A stretch of DNA of 64,000 nt from Dysgonomonas sp. UBA5412. GTDB taxonomy: Bacteria > Bacteroidota > Bacteroidia > Bacteroidales > Dysgonomonadaceae. The notes under the pieces are model-generated. The model did no database searches and was not told the DNA's origin. It saw only the letters and a list, made by a program, of their open reading frames with translations. The stretch covers positions 164,892 through 228,891 of the forward strand of contig DHNQ01000029.1 in the NCBI GenBank assembly GCA_002409595.1. The letters run 5' to 3'. Positions 37,196-46,119 of this stretch are shown here, piece by piece (the stretch's first letter is position 1; each line of letters begins with the position of its first letter). Both the position numbers and the translations under genes were made by a program.

Positions 37196-38629
37196 ATGAA
37201 TATAGCTATTATATTAATCATATTGTTGGTAGGAGCAATCCTCACTTATTTTTCAGGAAATAGATTTGCCTCTAAAGTCGCTATATTATTTAGTGTAGCC
37301 GCAGCTATTTTTTCAATAGCTCTCTGCATGAAATATGGAGCAGCGGGAGTTGATTATAGCACGGCATGGATCAGCAACCCTAATATCTCATTCTCGCTTA
37401 AGGCTGACGGGTTATCAATCGCAATGATCTTGCTAACAACAGTACTTTTACCGATCATCATATTAGCGGCACACAATAGAGAATTTAAGAACGAGAAACT
37501 CTTGTTCAGCCTCATCATGTTTATGGCATTTGCTATGACGGGGGCATTTCTTAGTAGCGATGCTTTACTGTATTATGTATTTTGGGAAATGTCTCTAATC
37601 CCCATATATTTCATTATCATCTTGTGGGGTAATGGAGAGTTGGCGAAAAGACGCAAAGCTGCAATAACATTCTTCCTATTCACTTTTGCAGGCTCTTTGT
37701 TTATGATGGCGGCAATCATCTACATGTATGTAAAAACAGGAAGTTTTCAGCTCGAAGCATTCTATAATGCCAATTTAAGCCACACAGAACAGATATGGAT
37801 ATTTCTAGCATTCTTCTTAGCTTATGCTATTAAGATCCCGATTTTCCCGTTCCATACATGGCAAGCAAATGTTTACCAGAAAGCTCCGGCTGTGGGTACG
37901 ATGTTACTAGCCGGTATTATGTCGAAGATGGGAGCATATAGTGTTATTCGTTGGCAACTACCAACAGTGCCTCAAGCTGCACACGAATTAAAAGATATTA
38001 TCGTTATTCTATGTATTATAGGTGTCGTTTATGGAGCAATAATGGCTCTGCGTCAAGATGATCTGAAAAGATTCATGGCTTATGCCTCCCTATCTCATGT
38101 CGGGTTTATAGCCGCAGGTTCTTATGCCCTCACGTACGATGGTTTACAAGGGGCAGTGGTGCTAATATTGGCACATGGCTTTGGTATAGTAGGCTTGTTC
38201 TATGCAGTAGACATTATACAGAATCGGACACATACATTGCAGATAAGCAAACTTGGCGGACTATCGTCACATACACCTAAATTTACAGTAGCATTTTTCC
38301 TAGCAATATTGTCATCAATAGGAGTACCTTTAACATTCAACTTTATCGGAGAGTTTACCATCATATATGGAGTGTACCAAGTAAATCTTTGGTATGGATT
38401 AATTATAGGTACATCTTTGTTCTTAGGAGCATTCTTTATGCTACGCATGTTTCAGCAAGTAATGTTAGGTGAACCATCAAAAACAACATTCAGAGACTTA
38501 AGCAAAACCGAAATATTTGTATTTACTGTTATAGTAATAGTGCTACTATTTTTTGGAATATATGTAAAACCAGTGACAGATCTTGTATCTTCCAGTCTGG
38601 AAAACATTGTAATGTATATAAACAGATAA
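37196..38629 (+). CDS. nuoM: NADH-quinone oxidoreductase subunit M
   Basis: 477 residues, antiporter-like. Conserved features are VFWEMSLIPIYFIIILWG with the pump Glu (about 127), FPFHTWQANVYQKAP and a pump Lys in helix 7-8. It follows nuoL and precedes nuoN with 18 bp between. Confidence 0.97.
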   Translation: MNIAIILIILLVGAILTYFSGNRFASKVAILFSVAAAIFSIALCMKYGAAGVDYSTAWISNPNISFSLKADGLSIAMILLTTVLLPIIILAAHNREFKNEKLLFSLIMFMAFAMTGAFLSSDALLYYVFWEMSLIPIYFIIILWGNGELAKRRKAAITFFLFTFAGSLFMMAAIIYMYVKTGSFQLEAFYNANLSHTEQIWIFLAFFLAYAIKIPIFPFHTWQANVYQKAPAVGTMLLAGIMSKMGAYSVIRWQLPTVPQAAHELKDIIVILCIIGVVYGAIMALRQDDLKRFMAYASLSHVGFIAAGSYALTYDGLQGAVVLILAHGFGIVGLFYAVDIIQNRTHTLQISKLGGLSSHTPKFTVAFFLAILSSIGVPLTFNFIGEFTIIYGVYQVNLWYGLIIGTSLFLGAFFMLRMFQQVMLGEPSKTTFRDLSKTEIFVFTVIVIVLLFFGIYVKPVTDLVSSSLENIVMYINR

Positions 38630-38647
38630 AATTTAGTCAGATATATA

Positions 38648-40033
38648 ATGAGTACATTGATAGCCATCTCGGGATTAGGAATTATTTGCCTGTTATTAGA
38701 GATTCTCAATTTAAGAAAAATACTTATACCCGTTATCATCATAGGTTTGATAGCTGTATTAGGTATGACCGTTACAGAATTTTATCTGGGGGAACCGTTT
38801 ATGGGTACAGATAAATACAATATGATAAAGACAACGGGCTATTCGCAAGGATTCTCAATACTCTTTATCATACTTGCCATTCTCATAATCACAATGAGTC
38901 CGAAATTTTATCAAGATAAATTGACAAAGATAGCAGATTATGTATCGCTCAAGATATTTATGCTTGCCGGAGCAGTTGCTATGGTGTCATTCGGAAACTT
39001 TGCCTTATTCTTTATTGGATTAGAGGTATTATCTATTTCAGCCTACGCGTTGGCATCGAGTGAGCCTAAAAATATAAAAAGTAACGAGGCAGGGATGAAA
39101 TATTTTATCATGGGAGCATTCGCATCCAGTTTCATTCTTTTTGGTATAGCCCTCATATACGGAGCAACAGGTTCATTTGATATAGACGAGGTTCAATTAG
39201 GTTCTCTTACCGAAAACACTCCTATCTGGTTTAATATCGGCTTCGTGATGGTATCGGTAGGAATGATGTTTAAAGCATCAATAGCCCCATTCCATTTTTG
39301 GGCTCCTGATGTATATGAAGGATCTCCAACTCTTGTTACAGCTATGATGAGTACGTTAGTAAAAGTAGCTGCAATAGGAGCATTCTATAAAATAGCAACA
39401 ATACTGGCAGCAGGCATAACTCCTGCTTATCAAATCGCCATTATAGTACTATCTATATTGACTATGACCGTGGGTAATATAACAGCTCTGAAACAAAGAA
39501 ATATAAAACGAATGATGGCTTATTCGGGAATATCTCATGCAGGCTTTATGATGATGACGCTACTTGCTGTCGGTAGTTCAGCTAATACAGTATTGTATTA
39601 TGCTTCGGCTTATAGTTTTGCAGGTATAGCCGTTTTTGCTATCATATTAGGAGTATGCAGAGGTAAAGACAATGAGGATATTTCAAACTTTTATGGTCTT
39701 ATCAAACGGCAACCACTTCTTACAGCCATACTAATCTGTGCATTTCTATCATTAAGTGGAATACCTATTTTTGCAGGATTCTTTGCAAAATTCTTTGTAT
39801 TCAACCAAATGTTGCAAACCGATCATCTGATATTAGTAATATTTGGTATAATTAATTCTGTTATTGCCGTTGTTTACTATTTAGGGGTGGGAAATGTTAT
39901 GATAACAAAGGAAGCCGAGACAACAGAGAAACTAAGAGTTCCTTTCGAATATAAAGCAGTAGCCGTTATAGCAATTGCTTTAAACATTGTAATCGGAGTT
40001 TTCCCCGGTTTAATAATGAACCTGAGCCTATAA
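38648..40033 (+). CDS. nuoN: NADH-quinone oxidoreductase subunit N
   Basis: 461 residues, third antiporter-like subunit. Features: FFIGLEVLSISAYALA with the conserved Glu (about 130), PFHFWAPDVYEGSPT and the later KRMMAYSGISHAGFMMM. Last gene of the operon, followed after 26 bp by a strong terminator. Confidence 0.97.
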   Translation: MSTLIAISGLGIICLLLEILNLRKILIPVIIIGLIAVLGMTVTEFYLGEPFMGTDKYNMIKTTGYSQGFSILFIILAILIITMSPKFYQDKLTKIADYVSLKIFMLAGAVAMVSFGNFALFFIGLEVLSISAYALASSEPKNIKSNEAGMKYFIMGAFASSFILFGIALIYGATGSFDIDEVQLGSLTENTPIWFNIGFVMVSVGMMFKASIAPFHFWAPDVYEGSPTLVTAMMSTLVKVAAIGAFYKIATILAAGITPAYQIAIIVLSILTMTVGNITALKQRNIKRMMAYSGISHAGFMMMTLLAVGSSANTVLYYASAYSFAGIAVFAIILGVCRGKDNEDISNFYGLIKRQPLLTAILICAFLSLSGIPIFAGFFAKFFVFNQMLQTDHLILVIFGIINSVIAVVYYLGVGNVMITKEAETTEKLRVPFEYKAVAVIAIALNIVIGVFPGLIMNLSL

Positions 40034-40059
40034 AATTAAATCAGATTAAGAAATAGATA

Positions 40060-40090
40060 AAAAGAGGTAGGCTTAAGGCTTGCCTCTTTT
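40060..40090 (+). terminator. Intrinsic terminator of the nuo operon
   Basis: AAAAGAGGTAGGC pairs over 13 positions (two G-U) with the matching downstream arm around a 5-base loop, then ATTTTTAATAAA. It lies 26 bp after nuoN. Confidence 0.85.
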
Positions 40091-40127
40091 ATTTTTAATA
40101 AATGTATTCTATTGGATTACAAGATCA

Positions 40128-40157
40128 TTGCAAAATCTAAAAAGTTTTATATTTTTG
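40128..40157 (+). promoter_or_regulatory. Bacteroidetes-type promoter of the 40179 gene
   Basis: TTG (40128-40130), 19 bp, TATTTTTG (40150-40157). Both elements and the spacing fit the consensus. It places the transcript start about 15 bases before the ATG at 40179. Confidence 0.7.
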
Positions 40158-40178
40158 CATACAAACTAAAAAAGAGAT

Positions 40179-40703
40179 ATGACAAGACTTAAATTTCTAT
40201 TCCTATTTGCCGTACTATGTTCGGCACAGATATTTGCATCTACACCAAAAGTAAAGGTTGATGATAATAAAATAACGTTAGCCTATATTGAAATAAAAGA
40301 TGATGCTATCAAGTTTGTAGCATCGGATGTACATAGCATGATCCTTCGCAAGAATAAAGGTTTTTTATGGCCTGCTACAAAAATTACTTTCTCTGAGAAA
40401 AATGACCAATTATATTTCGACATAACAGCAATAGATAATTCTTGGTGTAATATGTTCTGTATGGGAGAAACTCCTTATGGCTATTTCGTACTAAATGGGA
40501 GAATGTTTATTGTAACATCCAAAGACGATTCAAATATTGATCTTGCTAAATATTTTACATGCGATAATGATTTAGAGAGGACTTTCTACAAACCGGATTC
40601 TTCAGTAAAGCCTGTGTCAAAAAATCCTATTTGGTATTACTTGCACAAGGGATCAATGGCGACTGTATTAGATTCTGTTAATATGGTTAGTTTAGGCAGA
40701 TAA
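40179..40703 (+). CDS. Secreted protein of unknown function
   Basis: 174 residues. The signal peptide MTRLKFLFLFAVLCSAQIFA predicts export to the periplasm. The mature part is mixed alpha/beta with two nearby Cys in SWCNMFCMGETPYGYF (about residue 90) that could pair, and a third Cys near 128. It has its own promoter and terminator and so stands as a one-gene unit between complex I and the phosphatase. I do not recognise a family. Confidence 0.8.
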   Translation: MTRLKFLFLFAVLCSAQIFASTPKVKVDDNKITLAYIEIKDDAIKFVASDVHSMILRKNKGFLWPATKITFSEKNDQLYFDITAIDNSWCNMFCMGETPYGYFVLNGRMFIVTSKDDSNIDLAKYFTCDNDLERTFYKPDSSVKPVSKNPIWYYLHKGSMATVLDSVNMVSLGR

Positions 40704-40720
40704 GAATAAACAACATTATA

Positions 40721-40759
40721 AAAAAATAAGGACTGGTTGATTACCAGTCCTTATTTTTT
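40721..40759. terminator. Bidirectional intrinsic terminator
   Basis: A perfect 17-bp stem (left arm 40721-40737, right arm 40743-40759) with loop TGATT, A-rich before and T-rich after. It separates the converging 40179 gene and the alkaline phosphatase gene and serves both. Confidence 0.92.
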
Positions 40760-40779
40760 ATAATAACACTTATCTATCT

Positions 40780-42435
40780 TTACAATTTATCAGCTAAACT
40801 TTTAGGCAAATAAAAAGTATCATTCTTATCTATATACACCACAACGGTAGATAGGGAAATCGGTTGATCGTTAAGATATACGATAGACTTAAACGCAGGA
40901 ACAGATAATGTTGTATTTCCTTTCTTCACTTTCAAAACAGGAAAGTCGGGAGACGACTTATCTATTGTATAATCCATTCCTTTGAATACTTCAGTATGTT
41001 TAGCAAAGACTTCTTTAGTCATCTCCTGAAGAGGAGTCTGAATACCTAAAGCAGCTGTCAGGTATTGGTTTATTTCAGTATTCGTATTCATTCCAATAGG
41101 CAGATCCCCATCCGGATGATAGGCTGCAAGAAATACTTCTTCTCCGGTATGTCCGCCCGTAGTGAAACCAAAATAAGTATGAGCATTCATAATGTTTACA
41201 ATACTAGAACCCATATTTACACTGTTGCTCTTCTTCATATAATCAGTCTCTTCTTTATAATTTTTAGAAGTAAGTAAAAGCTCCAACTCTTCTTGAGTCA
41301 AATCAATATCAGTATATTGTTTAAAGATTGCTTTAAATCCCTCAGGCTTAGATTTTAACAAAATACGTTCCAATCCTTCTCCTGTCTTTTTATACTTAGA
41401 TACATTCTTAAACAAATCGTCGATAGATGCCTTATCATAACTCTTCAAATCGCGGCGTCCGATTGTAAATCCACTATTACCATGGTCCGGTAAAATAACA
41501 ACTGTTGTTTCCCCATTCTTTTTAGCAAAATCCATTGCTGAGGCAACAGCTCTGTCAAACGCTAAATATTCGGTTATACATCCAACCGCATCGTTACCAT
41601 GAGCCGACCAGTCTATTTTACTTCCTTCAACCATCAAAAAGAAGCCATTTTCATTCTGAGATAAACGATCCAGAGCCTTTTCTGTCATTTCTTGCAATGA
41701 AGGAACAACCGCAGGATCTCTATCCAAATCGTAAGGTAGCTCTCTTTCGCCAAATAAAGCCCATACTTTCTCTTTCCCATTAAAAGATTTGAAAGAATCT
41801 ATATCATCCTGAATCAATTTGGTTCCCGTATTTTTAAAGTGTTCCTTTATATCATCTGTCAGAATTGAATTTCCTCCTCCAAACATAACGTCTAAATTCT
41901 GATATGCCATTTGCGAACCAATATAATCATATCGTCCTCTGGCATAATGATGCGCAGAACAGTCTGCCGGAGTAGCATGAGGAAACTCGACTGTAACAAC
42001 TAAGCCTGTCGCTTTATTCTGCTGATATTTGGCAGCTTCCAAAACAGTGGCTAAAGGCTGAAACGCCATTGTAGGATCTACCGGAACAAGGTCTTTACCC
42101 GGATCAGCTTCAGGATAAATAGCCACATTTCCGGTTTGTTGTTGCATACCTGTCATATAGCAAGAAGTAGTCGGAGCAGAATCTCCTATCGGAGCATTAG
42201 ATGAAAAAGTTTTTACTGTCCCACATAGATATGGATCAATAGCCAGATTATTACTTCCCAGTTTATTATATATTTGATACCAACGCGCTGCGGAAACTAC
42301 ACCAATAGAAGTTCCATCAGGTATCATTACGATCAAGTTTTTCGTTGGTCTTACAGGACGACGATATTGCTGAGCAAAAACAGTAATAGATAAAGTAAGA
42401 AAGATTACTAAAGTCAAGGTTACTTTTTTCATCAT
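40780..42435 (-). CDS. Alkaline phosphatase
   Basis: 551 residues from the ATG at 42435. A longer in-frame start at 42501 is rejected because the promoter box at 42462-42469 lies inside it and the residues before MMKKVTLTL do not look like a signal. The signal peptide (to VFAQ) predicts a periplasmic enzyme. Family motifs: LIVMIPDGTS (metal Asp), GDSAPTTSCYMTG with the phosphoserine residue, GSKIDWSAHGND, LPDHGNSGF and TTGGHTGEEV. It releases phosphate from monoesters. No phosphate-regulon genes lie nearby. Confidence 0.93.
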   Translation of the reverse strand: MMKKVTLTLVIFLTLSITVFAQQYRRPVRPTKNLIVMIPDGTSIGVVSAARWYQIYNKLGSNNLAIDPYLCGTVKTFSSNAPIGDSAPTTSCYMTGMQQQTGNVAIYPEADPGKDLVPVDPTMAFQPLATVLEAAKYQQNKATGLVVTVEFPHATPADCSAHHYARGRYDYIGSQMAYQNLDVMFGGGNSILTDDIKEHFKNTGTKLIQDDIDSFKSFNGKEKVWALFGERELPYDLDRDPAVVPSLQEMTEKALDRLSQNENGFFLMVEGSKIDWSAHGNDAVGCITEYLAFDRAVASAMDFAKKNGETTVVILPDHGNSGFTIGRRDLKSYDKASIDDLFKNVSKYKKTGEGLERILLKSKPEGFKAIFKQYTDIDLTQEELELLLTSKNYKEETDYMKKSNSVNMGSSIVNIMNAHTYFGFTTGGHTGEEVFLAAYHPDGDLPIGMNTNTEINQYLTAALGIQTPLQEMTKEVFAKHTEVFKGMDYTIDKSSPDFPVLKVKKGNTTLSVPAFKSIVYLNDQPISLSTVVVYIDKNDTFYLPKSLADKL

Positions 42436-42461
42436 TTTGAGATTTTTATTAATAATACAAT

Positions 42462-42493
42462 CAAAGTTACAAAATATTAAGTTGACAAACCAA
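42462..42493 (-). promoter_or_regulatory. Promoter of the alkaline phosphatase gene
   Basis: Minus strand: TTG (42493-42491), 21 bp, TAACTTTG (42469-42462). It puts the transcript start near 42455, about 20 bases before the chosen ATG, which decides the start of the gene. Confidence 0.65.
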
Positions 42494-42524
42494 AAGTACA
42501 ATAAGCGAATTAAAATTATTGATG

Positions 42525-42532
42525 TATCTTTG
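42525..42532 (+). promoter_or_regulatory. Promoter -7 box of surE
   Basis: TATCTTTG, 37 bp before the surE ATG at 42570. The phosphatase and surE promoters are back to back within 75 bp. No clear -33 TTG at the normal distance. Confidence 0.5.
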
Positions 42533-42569
42533 TTTCTTAACTAAAAATTGATAAAAACGAACTTTGATA

Positions 42570-43343
42570 ATGGAGAAGAAAAGGCCTCTTATACTTATAA
42601 CCAACGATGATGGTTATTTAGCAAAAGGGATTAATTCGCTTATAGATAGTGTAAAAGATCTTGGAGATATATTAGTAGTAGCCCCGGATGGTCCACGCTC
42701 GGGAATGTCGAGTGCCATAACATCGCTTCAACCCTTGCGAGCCCACTTACTTAAGGATACTCCGGAATTTAAATTATATACATGTACAGGAACGCCGGTG
42801 GATTGTGTAAAGCTTGGAATAAATGAATTAGCAGAACGTAAACCGGACATCGTCTTGTCTGGCATAAATCATGGGTCTAACGCAGCCGTAGCGGTCTTGT
42901 ATTCGGGCACAATGGGAGCTGCTATGGAGGGTGCAGTATTTAAAGTTCCTTCTATTGGCTTTTCTCTTTTAGATCATAGTGTTAATGCTGATTTTTCAGC
43001 AACAAGCAAATATATTAAGCTACTAACTAAACAGGTATTAAACAATGGGTTACCCAATGGGACATGTCTGAATGTAAATATCCCGAAAGGAAATAATATA
43101 GAAGGTATTAAGGTATGTCGTCAGACTTCGGGACAATGGGTAGGCGAATTTATAAAATCTAAAGATGGGGCAAACAAACAAATCTATTGGTTGACCGGAG
43201 AGTTTGCCAATGATGAACCCCATGACGAAAATACCGATGAATGGGCATTAGCTCATAATTATGTATCGGTAGTTTCCATAAAAGTGGATATGACAAATCA
43301 TAAGCATCTGGAAGAGATAAAAGATTGGGAGAAACTTGTATAA
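42570..43343 (+). CDS. surE: 5'/3'-nucleotidase SurE
   Basis: 257 residues from the ATG at 42570; the in-frame TTG at 42564 is less likely. Motifs: LILITNDDGYLAKGI (metal-binding Asp pair, about 9-10), PDGPRSGMSSAIT, GTPVDCVKLGI and LSGINHGSN. A cytoplasmic metal-dependent phosphatase acting on nucleoside monophosphates. Followed by lpxB on the same strand; the pairing surE-lpxB is common in Bacteroidetes. Confidence 0.96.
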   Translation: MEKKRPLILITNDDGYLAKGINSLIDSVKDLGDILVVAPDGPRSGMSSAITSLQPLRAHLLKDTPEFKLYTCTGTPVDCVKLGINELAERKPDIVLSGINHGSNAAVAVLYSGTMGAAMEGAVFKVPSIGFSLLDHSVNADFSATSKYIKLLTKQVLNNGLPNGTCLNVNIPKGNNIEGIKVCRQTSGQWVGEFIKSKDGANKQIYWLTGEFANDEPHDENTDEWALAHNYVSVVSIKVDMTNHKHLEEIKDWEKLV

Positions 43344-43387
43344 GTAGCCCACTCTTAGATTATATTAGATTAGGAAATTTGAAGAAT

Positions 43388-44533
43388 ATGAAATATTTTC
43401 TGGTTGCAGGAGAAGCGTCAGGCGATTTGCATGGATCAAATCTGATGGCTGCCATAAAGAAACAAGATGCCAATGCTGAATTTTGCTTCTTGGGTGGAGA
43501 TCTGATGGCTGCTCAGGGAGGTCGCCTTGTCAAGCATTATCGAGAAATGGCTTTCATGGGATTTATACCCGTATTGCTAAATCTAAGGACAATTCTGCGG
43601 AATATGAAAATGTGCAATAAAGAAATTCTTAAATTTCAGCCTGATGTACTCATATTAATAGATTATCCCGGATTTAATCTAAAAGTAGCTAAATACATAA
43701 AAACAAATACTCGGATACCTGTATATTACTATATCTCGCCTAAAGTGTGGGCATGGAAAGAATATCGGGTAAAATCATTTAAAAAGTATGTAGACAAAAT
43801 GCTCTCCATACTTCCTTTTGAGGTCGAATTTTATAAAAAACACGATTATAAGATAGACTATGTAGGAAATCCGGTCGTAGATGCTGTGGCTAACTATAAA
43901 GAAAGAAATAGTGCTGACAGCCGAGAAAAATTTGTTACAGAGAATAATCTGAAAGACAAACCTATTATTGCATTATTGGCAGGGAGTAGACAGCAAGAAA
44001 TCAAAGATAATTTGCCTGCAATGTTGAAAGCAATAGAAAAGTTTTCAGATCATCAGCCTATTATAGCCGGAGCTCCGGGAATAGAGGCAGATTATTATGA
44101 CAAATATATTGGAGATTCTTCTTGCAGAATAGTTTTTGATCAGACTTATCGTTTGTTACAGTATGCTGATGCAGCGCTTGTTACTTCGGGTACGGCGACG
44201 TTAGAGACTGCTCTCTTCCGAGTACCTCAGGTGGTATGCTATAAGACCCCTATACCTCAGGTCGTTTATTGGGTATTTAAAAATATGCTACATACAAAAT
44301 ATATATCTCTGGTTAATCTTATTGCAAACAAGGTAGTAGTGCAAGAGCTTTTTGCTAAATATTTTTCGGTAGAAGCTATCCAGAATGAAGTTGACAGGTT
44401 TTTAAACAATCATACATATAGAGATCAGATGTTGTCTGATTACAATGATATAATTAGGATTTTAGGAAAACCGGGTGCTTCAGAAAAAGCAGCACGGATT
44501 GTCATCGAAAGTTTAAAACAAAAAGAGTTGTAA
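43388..44533 (+). CDS. lpxB: Lipid-A-disaccharide synthase
   Basis: 381 residues from the ATG at 43388, nearly the E. coli length of 382; an in-frame ATG at 43325 inside surE would add 21 unconserved residues. Features: KYFLVAGEASGDLHGSNL at the N-terminus, PVYYYISPKVWAWKEYRV, and LLAGSRQQEI. It joins two acylated glucosamine units in lipid A synthesis at the inner membrane. Its stop codon lies inside the stem of a terminator. Confidence 0.96.
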   Translation: MKYFLVAGEASGDLHGSNLMAAIKKQDANAEFCFLGGDLMAAQGGRLVKHYREMAFMGFIPVLLNLRTILRNMKMCNKEILKFQPDVLILIDYPGFNLKVAKYIKTNTRIPVYYYISPKVWAWKEYRVKSFKKYVDKMLSILPFEVEFYKKHDYKIDYVGNPVVDAVANYKERNSADSREKFVTENNLKDKPIIALLAGSRQQEIKDNLPAMLKAIEKFSDHQPIIAGAPGIEADYYDKYIGDSSCRIVFDQTYRLLQYADAALVTSGTATLETALFRVPQVVCYKTPIPQVVYWVFKNMLHTKYISLVNLIANKVVVQELFAKYFSVEAIQNEVDRFLNNHTYRDQMLSDYNDIIRILGKPGASEKAARIVIESLKQKEL

Positions 44534-44553
44534 CCTAAGGTTACAACTCTTTT
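44521..44553 (+). terminator. Intrinsic terminator overlapping the lpxB stop codon
   Basis: AAAAGAGTTGTAACC and its exact mirror form a 15-bp perfect stem with loop TAA, then TTCTATTT. The lpxB stop (44531-44533) is in the left arm, so translating ribosomes would reach into the hairpin. Confidence 0.85.
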
Positions 44554-44574
44554 TCTATTTATCTATGACTCGGA

Positions 44575-44895
44575 TTAATATTCACGTCTTCTGAATCCTC
44601 CACCGTTTCCACCACGATTGTTATCGAAGCTTCTGCGTGGACGATCGCCTTCTGTACGAGGACGAGCTTCTGATACTGAGATAGTTCTTCCATCATATTC
44701 AGCACCATTTAGTTCTTCAATAGCTTTTTGAGCAGATGCATCATCAGCTAATTCAACAAAACCGTAACCTTTAGAACGGCCTGTAGCTCTATCCATAATA
44801 ACTTTTGCCGAAGAGATTTCACCATATTCAGTAAATAGATCTCTCAAATCATTGTCGTTGATGCTGTAGCTCAACCCTGCAATAAAAATGTTCAT
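44575..44895 (-). CDS. RNA-binding protein with one RRM domain
   Basis: 106 residues. RNP2 is IFIAGL (residues 3-8) and RNP1 is KGYGFVEL (42-49), so the RRM covers residues 2 to about 80. The tail is rich in Gly and Arg (NNRGGNGGGFRRRE), as in cyanobacterial and Bacteroidetes Rbp proteins. It probably binds AU- or U-rich RNA and acts as a post-transcriptional regulator or RNA chaperone. A long pyrimidine-rich leader lies upstream. Confidence 0.95.
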   Translation of the reverse strand: MNIFIAGLSYSINDNDLRDLFTEYGEISSAKVIMDRATGRSKGYGFVELADDASAQKAIEELNGAEYDGRTISVSEARPRTEGDRPRRSFDNNRGGNGGGFRRREY

Positions 44896-45047
44896 TGTAA
44901 AAAAATAATAATTAAAAAATAAATATTTATGCAGAAGATGTAAATAAAGAAACAGACTAAAAGAAACTAAACAAGAAAGGTTACCAAGAAGGGAAAATGA
45001 CTTGAGAAGAAAAATTTAAACTACACTTAAGAACTCTTATGCACAAG

Positions 45048-45055
45048 CAAATGTA
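45048..45055 (-). promoter_or_regulatory. Promoter -7 box of the RRM protein gene
   Basis: The minus strand reads TACATTTG, fitting TAnnTTTG. It would start a transcript near 45041 and give a leader of about 145 bases before the ATG at 44895. No convincing -33 element. Confidence 0.4.
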
Positions 45056-45148
45056 AAAATAAAATTCAGTTATTTAATATTTTAAGTGACTTTTTTTTTA
45101 ATCACTTCACTTTTTTTCTGATTATTACAGAATCTTCACATTAAAAGG

Positions 45149-46090
45149 TCAAGAATCCTGTTTCTTAAAATTCTTAAGCACCTCAATTACGGTCTCTTTA
45201 TCCTTTTCAATCTGAATTTTTAAAGCCTCAATGCCTGAAAATTTTTCATCAGGACGAATAAAAGTAAGAAATTCGGCAGTTAACGATTTATTATAAAGGT
45301 CACCTTCAAAGTCAAATAAATTTACTTCTATACTTATATTATCCCCATTATGTAATGTCGGACGATTACCTATATATAGCATACCTTCATATCGTTGTCC
45401 GTCGACATGAACATATACAGCATAAACTCCTAAAGCCGGAATAACTTTGTATGTTTCCCAAACCTGAATATTGGCAGTAGGGAAACCGATTGTACGCCCA
45501 ACTTTAAAGCCTTCTACAATTTTTCCGGATATAGTATAATTATATGACAAGAGGCTGGCTGCCTTCTCTACATTCCCCTCAGCCAATAAAGTACGGATAC
45601 GAGAAGAACTTACATTCTCATTTCCGGGCAGTTCTAAAGCTTCTATAACATCTATACCAATATCCTCTCCGTACTGTTTATATTGAGCAAAACCGTCTTC
45701 TCTATTATGTCCGAATCTGTGATCATAACCTATAACTAATGTATCGACCTGATATTTGTCTTTCAGAATTTTTTTCATAAAGTCATAAGCTGAAAGTTTA
45801 GAAATCTCGACAGAGAAGTCCAGACAAATACAATAATCAATTTCGGTAGACGAGAGTCGCTCTACTTTTTCATCAAAGCCGCAAAGCAATGCCGGCTGAT
45901 AGTCTGCATGCAATACCTTTCGGGGATGAATAGGAAAAGTTATAACAGCCGAAGGAAGCCCCTTACGGGAAGCCTCCTTTTTCACCTGTTCTATGAGAAA
46001 ACGATGTCCTAAATGTACACCATCAAAGAAACCGATAGTGGCAACCAAAGGCTTGTGTTTTGGTCTGTGTTCTTTATCTATCAACAACAT
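45149..46090 (-). CDS. ribF: Bifunctional riboflavin kinase/FAD synthetase
   Basis: 313 residues. The N-terminal nucleotidyltransferase half has TIGFFDGVHLGHRFLI (about 19-34) and SSSRIRTLLAEG; the C-terminal kinase half has GRTIGFPTANIQ and the family-typical IEVNLFDFEGDLY. It makes FMN and FAD from riboflavin, needed among others for NuoF. It follows the HAD gene with 29 bp between. Confidence 0.97.
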   Translation of the reverse strand: MLLIDKEHRPKHKPLVATIGFFDGVHLGHRFLIEQVKKEASRKGLPSAVITFPIHPRKVLHADYQPALLCGFDEKVERLSSTEIDYCICLDFSVEISKLSAYDFMKKILKDKYQVDTLVIGYDHRFGHNREDGFAQYKQYGEDIGIDVIEALELPGNENVSSSRIRTLLAEGNVEKAASLLSYNYTISGKIVEGFKVGRTIGFPTANIQVWETYKVIPALGVYAVYVHVDGQRYEGMLYIGNRPTLHNGDNISIEVNLFDFEGDLYNKSLTAEFLTFIRPDEKFSGIEALKIQIEKDKETVIEVLKNFKKQDS

Positions 46091-46119
46091 ATTATGATTG
46101 TATATGTCTTATTATCTTC

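Noticed and set aside
42436..42501. 22-residue N-terminal extension of the alkaline phosphatase
   Set aside because: The promoter box lies inside it and the following MMKK start gives a standard signal peptide.
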